Assembly: GCA_018398585.1 (NCBI GenBank) | Contig: JAGTTD010000003.1 | Coordinates: 10,734,637 to 10,798,636, forward strand | Length of the DNA stretch: 64,000 nucleotides | Direction: 5' to 3' | Source of the DNA: Simmondsia chinensis | Taxonomy: Eukaryota > Streptophyta > Magnoliopsida > Caryophyllales > Simmondsiaceae | Part shown: positions 56,374 through 64,000 of the stretch, one piece after another | How the letters are laid out: each line of letters begins with the position of its first letter | Numbering within the stretch: position 1 is the stretch's first letter | Made by a program: the position numbers and the translations under genes | Notes under the pieces: generated by a model | What the model was told of the DNA's origin: nothing | The model's input: only the letters and a program-made list of their open reading frames with translations | Database searches by the model: none

Positions 56374-57480
56374 TTACGATTAGTATAGTGATAGCTATTT
56401 TAGGGTATCGTGTATATTACAGTAAAATTGTTATTTTTAAGGCAATTGTGTCTCTTAATTTTTGTAGTTACATTGCTGCTCTGGTACTAGTAATTTTAGT
56501 TATGCTCTCCTACTTTATTTATTTTACATATTTTATTTTGTTGTGGTCTCCTATTTCATGTGAGGAGACCTTCATCATGCCAAGTTCGCATTGCGGTGAC
56601 CATATGGATCTCGCTGGCATCGATGATTCCATGTCATCAAGTGGGTCGATCTTTGAAAATGAAGCTGGAGTATCCTCTCCACAGCTGGGTGAAGATGTAG
56701 TGAAGGAGCTACCAATTGAAGAACGCGTTGATGTTTTAAGTTGGTTGCTCATGAACATATAGTGGATGGTGAAGGTTCTTGTAAACCCGAATTGCAAGTT
56801 TGGTCCACAAAGCTTCTTTTGAGAAAGTGTTAGCTAGGGTAGTCGTGGAAAATGGGGGATTATTGGCGATGCCTTGTTTTAGGGACCCGCCACATGGGGA
56901 GGAGCATGCTAATCCTAATTTGGATAGAATAGGGTTCACCTAATTCTGGTCACGAGCAATGTCAAGTGCTGGGCCCTAGGCTTGGTGCAGACAAAAAAAG
57001 AGATAATGATTCGGACATCCCCCGGGATTTGGGGGATTTTTCAATCTCCATATCATGATTGCCCTTCTTGTACGATTGGAAAAATAGAGATTCAAGGAGC
57101 TCATGCACAGGTGTAAGATTCAGAGTTTCAACCACATAATCAAGCTGGACAACATCAACCGCCCAAGCGGGGGTCCAAGCCACAACATTCAAAAAAATCC
57201 AACGATCGAAGATATAGGCCATTTGTCTCTCACCTTAGAGCTAGACCCGCACTTCTGCACCGAGGAAATTTGGATGGTTGGATGCCAGCTTGGTCTTCAA
57301 TTTGACGATAAAGAAGAAACCATGATCAGGTATCTTGAAAATATGATTGATGAACGTAAGAAGAGAAGGAATTGTAGGATGACTATTAGTACAAGGCGAA
57401 GGCAGCAGGGGTGTCCTACCCTGTTTTTGGACTTTTTTGGACCTGCACTTTTACATTTTTATGACCATTGTGTTTCTTAG
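56374..57480 (+). other. Unidentified region with two plus-strand open frames
   Basis: 56388-56762 encodes a hydrophobic N-terminal stretch (LVLVILVMLSYFIYFTYF) followed by an acidic, Ser-rich tail. 57103-57480 contains TEEIWMVGCQLGLQFDDKEE and a basic run RKKRRNC. The latter faintly recalls the linker of plant L1-type LINE proteins, but this is not firm. Between them several stops interrupt. Neither is assigned a function. Confidence 0.25.
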
Positions 57481-58126
57481 CCGTCGAACTTGAGACTATT
57501 TCTTATTGGGTTGAGCTCAAGCTCAAGCTATCACTCGCAGCTAACCTCAAGGGTGCTAGCTTGAGGTGCTGTCACTTACTCCAAGCTCGAAGCTCGAGGC
57601 CACACGGTCGTGCTTGAGATACATGTCTTCATTGTTTCGAAGTCCAATCTTTCGATATCCATTCTTTTCATAAGTGAAGTTGGATTCTTTGCTCCTCCAT
57701 ATCTGCCACTCTCTATATAGAGGCTTGGTGTTTTTTTTCAGGACCCTTTACTAAACAGGCAAGCTTTTCACCTTTAAATACAGCCCTTTGGTAGGCTAAG
57801 CAATACACTAAAAGAATACATCAAAATACATATTCTTCGCCACTTTACTTCCTCTCTCAAAGTTATTCTCTCTTAGCCATTACTGATCATGTTGAAACGT
57901 GCTCTACTCCATCTCCATGGAGCACACTACTAAGGTAGGCGCCATGTTAACCCTGGCTGTTGGAGTGCCAATGGTCCCATTGTATGTAGGGGCATAAACG
58001 AACTTGAGTAGTCAAGTTCTCTACGGCTTTGCCATTCTTCGGTTTAGTCATTCCTTTCTGGTTTTATTCTTCTTTCATTTATTTCTTTTGCTCAAGATTA
58101 CTTTTGTTTGTATTAAAGTTATATTT
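57481..58126. other. Unassigned DNA
   Basis: Contains runs of GCTCAAGCT/GAGCTC-type motifs (57515-57600) and a promoter-like stretch near 57770 (TTTAAATACAGCC). No gene is supported. Confidence 0.35.
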
Positions 58127-58814
58127 TGTTGGAACCAAATAAAAAAATATTACGTAGAATGTTTAAAGCAGAAAGACATTACCTGCCATGCGCGGAAATT
58201 ATGAAATCCTAATAAAGTAACATATGACCGATGCGCTGATCACACTCTCTTTAAGACGATTTCGCACTCCTTTCGGCCCAAAGTCGATGTAGCAGGTGTT
58301 GGTGTGTCTCCTCTAGGATACGCCCAACTAGAAAGTTGATACATTCTTGATTGGCACAACCTTAAAAATTAAAACCTCCCCAACACCTTACTTAGCCAAA
58401 GTAAAAACCTTGATTTTAAAATTGAGATTTTATGCGTACGGTTTTTTCCTTTGTTGACTTCCCCACTTTGTATTTAGATTTGAAGCCAAAGGATTTATAT
58501 CCATATTACAATCCACTTACTTTACATTATTTACAAGCATCACCAACATGCAGCTTCAATTCTTTTGTAACCGAATGTGTTGTAAAAGCCAAATTATTTA
58601 AAGTTCAACGTAAATCATGTTTTTATTCTTCCACATAAATATGCCCTTAAATAAGTATTAAACTTGAATTTTATCAATATATCAAGGATATGTAATTGTT
58701 GGACTAAATCGAAATCTATAAATAATTTAAATGACATAATTAGGTAACACCATCAAAACCATGTTTAATTTGAAAGTTGTAACTAAAATATATTTTTTAT
58801 TAAAATATCTAACA
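58127..58814 (-). repeat. LTR remnant with polypurine tract
   Basis: Plus-strand TGTTGGAACC to ATATCTAACA, 688 bp, followed by TTCCCCCACTTATTTT. On the minus strand that is a polypurine tract (GTGGGGGAA) before an LTR start, so this is the 3' LTR of a minus-strand element whose body was lost. Between it and the CACTA end (58815-58993) nothing else is seen. Confidence 0.55.
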
Positions 58815-58993
58815 TTCCCCCACTTATTTTAATAAAAAATTAAGAGATTTAAAATAAAATAAAAAAAGAAATTTGGCTAAATGAGGATCCTATGCGTCAT
58901 TAGAATGGCAACGCCTTTAAACTCTAACTTAATGTTTCAGCAACTTCAATACTATAATCACGGTAGACTTAGCCTTTAAACCTTGATTGGTTG

Positions 58994-59600
58994 CACTACA
59001 AGAAAATCAAACAAATAAGGCAAAAAAAAATGGCCTCAATAAAGCAAGAGTGCCTTACTTACCTAATTGGGTAAAATTTAATTTTGCCGTAATTTTGCCT
59101 TATAATGTATGACTTATCAGCTTATTAAGGCAAACAAACTTTTGCCCCCTTAGATGATAGCTAATACAGCACAAAATCTTACCACAAAAAGTCATTGAAG
59201 ATCTGAAGCCAAAATGACTTACACGGCATTATAAAGTGCCACATTAAGCCTTAGGCATATACAGCTTAATACGGTACCATATTGTGCCTTATTAGATCTA
59301 AGATGCAAGGATTAATACGGCACTAAAAGGAGTCGTATTAGACATAAATAGTTTAAACATCACTATTTTGTGCCGTATTATACCTAAAGTTGTAAAGCTT
59401 AAACAGCACTATAATGTGCCATATTAGGCCCTAGACATATATGGTTTAATACGGCACAAAGAAGTAAGGCTTAGTACAACACTATAAAGTGCCGTATTAG
59501 TCCTCAAACATATACAGCTTAATACGGCACTATTTTTTACCCTATTAGACCTAAAGATGTAAGGCTTAATACTATACTATATGGCACCATAATATGATTT
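58994..59600. repeat. CACTA terminus and subterminal repeats
   Basis: Starts with CACTACAAGAAAATC. About ten degenerate copies of CTTAATACGGCAC and GCCGTATTAG, in both orientations, follow. Confidence 0.85.
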
Positions 59601-59931
59601 ATACCTCGCATGCCTAGAACGGCTTCACCCATAAGCTTCGTTTTTCTGTCTTAATCTAACACAATCCACTAAAACCTATAAAATACAAATCAGCTAGTAC
59701 CGAAATTTTCATAACATCATAAAAAAAGTACCAAACTCCAATACCAAAATGCATTACAACCAAATAAACTCAAAGAAATGTATCTCAAGTTTTCACAATC
59801 TTGTCAAATCAAACACATAGCAACCTACTACAAGATCTTCTCAAGAAGTCAAGGTTTGTTGATGACCACCTTGGTTTTGAATCTGCGTAAAAAATTTATT
59901 GTTAAAAATAGATAAATTTTATCATTTCAAT
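59601..59931. other. 3' untranslated region of the TNP1-type gene
   Basis: AT-rich, no coding signal, between the subterminal repeats and the last exon. Confidence 0.5.
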
Positions 59932-60240
59932 TTAGTATTTATAAATAAGCAATACAAATAAATTTACCATAGATCGCATCATGGACATCATCTCCTCCTT
60001 GAAACTAGCCTCCCTCTCCACGGCCTCGGCTCTAAACTGGGCGTGCTTGGCTGTCAATTTGGCAACCTCGGCTCTCAACTGGGATTCCATTTCTGCAGCT
60101 TCAGCTCTCAATTGGGCTTCTTTTTCTGCAGCTTCGGCTCTGATCCGGGTAGTAAGAGCGGCTTCTCGCTGAACAACTTGTTGAGCTACTTGCTCTGCAA
60201 CTTGCCCAGCCACGCGTTGCTCCATTTCTACCTCTGATAT
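59932..60240 (-). pseudogene. TNP1-type CACTA protein, C-terminal coiled-coil exon
   Basis: Reads EQRVAGQVAEQVAQQVVQRE followed by about four heptad-like repeats (KEAQLRAEAAEMESQLRAEV) and ending SFKEEMMSMMRSMV. A long Glu/Ala/Gln coiled coil is usual at the C-terminus of these DNA-binding partners of the CACTA transposase and would allow dimerisation. A stop near 60271 separates it from the previous exon, so the frame is broken or spliced. Confidence 0.7.
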
Positions 60241-60270
60241 AGGTGGATGCTCATCATAATCACAAATGCT

Positions 60271-60570
60271 CTATCTCCTTATTACTGGAGGCAGCCCAGC
60301 TCCCATCCCTCTTTGATGTCCTGACCAGTGGCCGAGTACTTTTATATAGGCCTCGGGAGTCGTAAAGTTATCAACACCATGCGTTGCCAATTCCTCCTCG
60401 TGTAATTTGAGAAGCGCATTATATGCCTCTTCTGCATACTTGTCAACACAAGTACCATCGGAATTCTTCTTCTGTCTTTCAAACAGCCTAATGTACTCGG
60501 GCAACCGCTCCTCATCACCTATGGGTGGCTCATAGCGTTGCAAAGAATAACACGAAAAGCAAATGATCAC
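60271..60570 (-). pseudogene. TNP1-type CACTA protein, central exon
   Basis: Carries EYIRLFERQKKNSDGTCVDK YAEEAYNALLKLHEEELATH and AYIKVLGHWSGHQRGMGAGL. This is the Transposase_24 family pattern (LFxxxHKKxDGTWVDxxAE ... VLGxxxxGxxRGxG). In En/Spm-type elements this protein binds subterminal repeats. Confidence 0.82.
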
Positions 60571-60813
60571 GTAAAAACATAAAGATAATTATGGCTATAT
60601 AATCTAGTGACATTGATGCAGGTATGGTCCTCAAAGCTCATTTTAGATCAACAAAAATTTACCAATAAGTATACACAAATGAAAGTTGGTATCTTATTGT
60701 TTGATTTTAGTTCAAGATTAGTGGAGGAGGTGATTCGGGTGATGAGAGTAGGAAAGGGGTAATTCAAGTGATGAGAGTATACACCGAAATTTTCTCAGGT
60801 GGGTAATTATTAG

Positions 60814-61240
60814 CTGTGTGTGTATTTGCTGCAGTTTACTTATGCGCCATACTTACACTTTTCTATCACCTCATAACTAAAATCATCGACTCTACATGTG
60901 CAGCCTCTTTCTTTTTGCCTCTCCTCTGGTTACTCTCTGATGCTGTGCTTGTTCTTCAAAGGGGCAATGCCCAATCTTTCCGTATTCGACCCATTCGCCG
61001 CAAGGAATTCCCTAAAAACTTAGAGAAAATCATCAGGGAAAGTGAATTTCCTACAGTGGATGTATTCATATGTACTGCTGATCCCTTTATTTGTTGAGAA
61101 AATTTCGATGTATGTATCAGATGATGGTGGGTCAGTGTTTACTGTCTTTGCTTTCATGGAGGTTGCAAAGTTTGCAAGATACTGGTTGCCGTTCTGTAAG
61201 GAGAATAATGTTTTGGAGAGGGCCCTAAAATTTGGGAGCA
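60814..61240 (+). pseudogene. Cellulose-synthase-like (CslG-type) gene fragment captured in CACTA 2
   Basis: The plus strand reads AAVYLCAILTLFYHLITKI (membrane segment), LLWLLSDAVLVLQRG (second membrane segment), FRIRPIRRKEFPKNLEKIIR and FPTVDVFICTADPF. After a loss of about 20 codons and a frame change it reads VEKISMYVSDDGGSVFTVFA FMEVAKFARYWLPFCKENN. CTADP and VSDDGGS are hallmarks of CslE/CslG/CslH glycosyltransferases, and FAFMEVAKFARYWLPFC favours CslG. Full proteins are over 700 residues; only the N-terminal fifth is here. It lies opposite to and inside an intron of the TNP1-type gene (donor near 61638, next exon at 60570). Confidence 0.85.
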
Positions 61241-61637
61241 CCAAGCGGTTGCTTGGTCGCTTGGGGTTATGTCCGGCGCTAATTAAGAATACACCCAACA
61301 GGTAAGTTAGAGGTATAAAATACACGTACGATTATTGTATTAAACATGTATATATATTCTTTAGTTGAAAAAGCGCTTTTATGCATCATTGTCAATATTA
61401 TGGTAAATACGAATTGTTTATATCAACTGTGTAATATATATTATATACATTACCATGTCGTGAACAATCCGCGCAATCGATTTCACACCAACACGATGCA
61501 CCATCGTTTGTTCCGATTGAGCTTTGCGATTTTGTTCACTTCTTCGCTGAAATTGCAAAAGAACAATAAAATCCCAATAAGTATAATAATTGAATTGCTC
61601 AAGTAAAATCTTAAAATGACAATGGTAGAATGAATTA
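61241..61637. other. Rest of the enlarged TNP1 intron
   Basis: Starts with GAGCACCAAGCGGTTGCTTG, GC-richer than its surroundings and possibly carried in with the CslG piece, then AT-rich DNA. No gene. Confidence 0.4.
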
Positions 61638-61855
61638 CCCTAGCTTCTGCTGAACCCCAATATATGATAACAAGCCACCTCCAGGCCTCGGGATCAATAC
61701 AAGAGGGGCAACTTTCAACGCGAGCTGCATCCGTGCTATTCCCGTAGAAGTATTTCCTTTTGAGTCGATATCTCCAATTTCAATAAGTCCTTGACATTTG
61801 CTTTCTCAAGGCTTCATTGACATAGGAGACGTCGGGGAACTCAAACATACTCCAA
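61638..61855 (-). pseudogene. TNP1-type CACTA protein, WRYRLK exon
   Basis: Minus strand reads FPDVSYVNEALRKQMSRTY, a TGA stop, then NWRYRLKRKYFYGNSTDAAR, SCPSCIDPEAWRWLVIIYWG and SAEAR before a GTAATT donor. The order (WRYRLK-KYF then WLVxYWGS) is typical of the Transposase_24 family. The stop makes this copy defective. Confidence 0.78.
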
Positions 61856-61929
61856 CACAATGAAACAAATTAAAATACATGAATCAACTCTTTCATTAAA
61901 CAAGATGTATTTCGAAAAGCAAATTTACT

Positions 61930-62195
61930 TTAAAAAATTACCTTCGCTTTAGAAATTACTTTGAAAATAATGTCAGTGTCAATATCTCTAAATGTCTTGA
62001 CATTAAGCGGCAAATATTGCTTAACTAGAAATGACATTTCCGCTATGAACTGCTTTGAGTTTTCCCCAACGACTCTTCTTAAACAGGGGGGGGGGGGGGG
62101 GGGGGAGTTGTAGGGTAACACGCCCTGGTCGTTTTGCTCTCTTTTTCTTATATTTTAAACACCTTGTCTCACCACGTCGACGCTTGGCTGAATGA
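61930..62195 (-). pseudogene. TNP1-type CACTA protein, N-terminal conserved exon
   Basis: Starts after a TTCAG acceptor near 62195 with KRRRGETRCLKYKKKRAKRP, a basic segment. A run of C codons follows, then VGENSKQFIAEMSFLVKQYL and PLNVKTFRDIDTDIIFKVIS, the start of the conserved family domain. The poly-C run (poly-G on plus) throws the two parts out of frame. Confidence 0.72.
62086..62105. repeat. Poly-G tract of 20
   Basis: An uninterrupted run of 20 G on the plus strand, within the TNP1 exon. Such runs are prone to slippage and to sequencing error, so the length is uncertain. Confidence 0.9.
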
Positions 62196-63033
62196 ACAAT
62201 AACACGTTAAATCAGAACATAAACAAAGATGGAAATAATGAATTTCAAAGCATGAAAGCCAGTATACTTGAGGAAAACTAAGGCGAGTGCAAGTGAATTA
62301 AAACATCGAACAAATCTGTGCTAAGAGAATTACATATGTTGAGATCATTCAGCATGAGAAAAAGGCTGACATATTACATTGTGGTTAAAAGTGGCTAAAC
62401 ACTAATACACCATATTAATGACTTCATCAATCTTATTTAACTTGATTAATTGCTGCTCCACACCCTTCTTACTTTCGTAGCATACACTGCTAGTAATAAT
62501 TGCATTTTGAATCAAAAGATGGTCCTAATCTATTTGCACCTTTTTACCAATAGTCATGTGGAGCAAATGTTTTGTTTTGTGTTCTTAAGAATTGAAATAT
62601 GAGAAGCTCAGTAAGCAGAATTGTTGACTGAGGCCTCAAATATACATGACCTTACCTCCACTTTAACCAAGACTAACCTGCAACCTCCACATCGCACTAA
62701 ACAATCTTGCTAATCGATCAACATCTTAAAGTTAATTTACGCTTTTCAATATGAGTCCACTTTAAACACTCGAGATGCAGACTAACCACACATATCTGAA
62801 CTCAACAATCCAAAAACATTCATCAAATACTCTTAACACTTTCATCAAAAAATATTACTATGTAAGTCATAGAAAATCACATTCTTCTCCCATAAGCCAC
62901 AAACAATCCAACACATTATAAGTAATATAAGTAATAAGGTAATATGAGAAGGTACTCTATTAGACATCTTAAAACCCCTCCAACAACAACAACAACATGA
63001 GTAATATAAGCAATAAGGTAATAGAGAAACATA
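62196..63033. other. Intron-like DNA of the TNP1-type gene
   Basis: AT-rich, no coding signal. A (CAA)n run at 62978-62997 is not followed by RTE tail sequence. Confidence 0.45.
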
Positions 63034-63102
63034 CTAGGTTGTGATGGGCTAGCCTCATTGGTGTGGTCAGATGGGCCTCGGCTTTCACTATCGTCACACC
63101 CT
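63034..63102 (-). pseudogene. TNP1-type gene, small exon 2 (predicted)
   Basis: Between an ATTATTCAG acceptor and a CCTA/GTATGT donor the minus strand reads CDDSESRGPSDHTNEASPSQ P, in phase with the putative exon 1. A Ser/Pro-rich acidic lead is common in this family. Confidence 0.5.
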
Positions 63103-63182
63103 GAATAATATAATACGTAAAGTCACACATTATCATGAGTAATTCACTACATAACTAAAAGAAAAAGTTGTATCAAACATAC

Positions 63183-63240
63183 TAGAGTGCAACGGGCCAA
63201 CCTCATAAGTGTGGTCAAAAGTGCTGAGACTTGCCATATC
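63183..63240 (-). pseudogene. TNP1-type gene, putative exon 1
   Basis: ATG near 63237 gives MASLSTFDHTYEVGPLHS up to a GTATGT donor. It resembles exon 2 (DHTNEASPSQP) at both DNA and protein level, suggesting a tandem exon duplication. The start is inferred from frame and phase only. Confidence 0.4.
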
Positions 63241-64000
63241 ATGCAATATCACTCACCGGAGACCACCAAAAACAGAAGTGGAACCTCTGAACTTGACCTA
63301 GATTAAGCTATAATGAGAGAAAACTACGATTTAGAACAAAAACTTACACAATCAACGCCCAAAACCACAAAAACTGAAGTAGAACCTAAGCTAAAATAAG
63401 AGAAAATTGCGATTTAGAACAAAAACTTGGAAATCAACACTGGAGACGACAAAAACTCACAGAAAACTAAAGTGAAACCTTTGATTTTGTCTTAGATTAA
63501 GCTAAAATAAGAGAAAATTGCGATTTAGAACAAAAACTTAGACAATTAACGCTGGAGACCACGAAAACTCACCAAAACTGAAGAGAAACCTCCGATTTTG
63601 ACTAGATTAAGCTCAAATAAGAGAAAATTGCAATTTAGAACAAAAACTTACCCATTTAACACCGGAGAACACAAAAACTCACCAAAGCTTAAGTGAAACC
63701 TCCGATTTTGATCTAGATTAAGCTAAAATAAGAGCAAATTGCTATTTAGAACAAGAACTTACACAATCAACACCGAAGACCACAAAAACTCACCGAAGCT
63801 TTAGTGAAACCTCCAATTTTGACCTAGATTAAGCTAAAATAAGAGAAAATTATGATTTAGAACAAAAACTTGGACAATCAACACCAGAGACCACAAAAAC
63901 TCATCAAAGCTGAAGTGAAACCTCCGATTTTTACCCAGAATGACAAAAATGAAGCTAAAATGAGAGAAAATCGCAATCTAGAAAAAAAAAACTTGCAGAT
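63240..64000. repeat. Tandem array, unit about 111 bp, at least six copies
   Basis: Units carry GCGATTTAGAACAAAAACTT, CAATCAACACCGGAGACCAC, AAAAACTCACC and GTGAAACCTCCGATTTTGAC, then TAGATTAAGCTAAAATAAG. Starts near 63328, 63411, 63522, 63632, 63742, 63854 and 63975. The array continues past the window. It lies just upstream of the TNP1-type start and may be the promoter side of the CACTA element. Confidence 0.9.

Larger units (their letters stand above)
58994..64000 (-). mobile_element. CACTA (En/Spm) transposon 2, one end inside the window
   Basis: The terminus CACTACAAGAAAATC at 58994 is canonical. Subterminal repeats (59010-59600), a minus-strand TNP1-type gene in several exons (63240-59932) and a tandem array (63240 onward) follow. 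The other terminus lies beyond the window. No TNP2-type transposase is present in this part. A CslG-type gene fragment lies within an intron. Confidence 0.85.

Noticed and set aside
60814..61240. A functional cellulose-synthase-like gene
   Set aside because: Only the N-terminal fifth is present, with a deletion and frame change, and it lies inside a transposon intron.
62978..62997. (CAA)n run as a third minimal RTE tail
   Set aside because: No GTGCCTC-type tail core follows it and no duplication flanks it, so it is a simple repeat.
1..64000. Endogenous pararetrovirus (caulimovirid) sequence
   Set aside because: All RT regions lie with gypsy- or LINE-type neighbours and LTR or LINE structure; no movement-protein or coat-protein motif was seen.

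Overview
This window looks like plant nuclear DNA, almost certainly from an angiosperm with a large, repeat-rich genome. It is AT-rich and holds no intact host gene. Nearly all coding signal belongs to plant transposable-element families: Athila-like and chromovirus Ty3/gypsy elements, a Tat-like Ty3/gypsy derivative, CACTA/En-Spm transposons and an RTE-type LINE. The species cannot be named from what is visible. All element calls come from reading motifs, LTR pairs, primer-binding sites, polypurine tracts and target-site duplications (TSDs) by eye; no database search was run.

Layout. 1-7076: a defective plus-strand Athila-like element (copy 1), with its 5' LTR cut by the window edge. 7077-9455: non-coding debris of a minus-strand LTR element. 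9456-41708: a minus-strand, Tat-like, non-coding LTR element (TSD GGGTG) that holds a four-level nest. Inside it sits Athila-like copy 2 (11815-37430, TSD TTTAC/TTTAT). Inside copy 2 sit a Reina-like chromovirus (13741-24700, TSD CACTA), a non-autonomous LTR element B (27915-32609), a 5S-rRNA-derived SINE (35487-35716) and a 55-bp RTE tail in the RNase H domain. Inside the chromovirus sit non-autonomous element A (18922-23432, TSD TCAAG) and a solo LTR (24021-24422, TSD CTAGG). Removing the Tat-like element rejoins what looks like a hAT-type terminus. 42391-45010: a decayed CACTA transposase (TNP2 type) with subterminal repeats. 45023-51892: Athila-like copy 3, which keeps gag and protease but lacks reverse transcriptase and integrase. 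51893-58993: mostly unassigned DNA with a MITE-like inverted-repeat element, a 5'-truncated RTE LINE (53107-55459), a solo LTR and an LTR remnant. 58994-64000: a second CACTA element with subterminal repeats and a broken TNP1-type gene. One intron of that gene contains a captured fragment of a cellulose-synthase-like (CslG-type) host gene. A 111-bp tandem array runs off the window end.

Nothing here works as a pathway. The biology is insertion history and element-host exchange. The most unusual items are: a SINE whose head is 5S rRNA and whose tail matches the local RTE LINE; a non-autonomous LTR element carrying a polypyrimidine-tract-binding-protein-like RNA-recognition motif; the CslG fragment in the CACTA element; and a duplicated polypurine-tract motif about 1 kb apart in the 3' regions of all three Athila-like elements.
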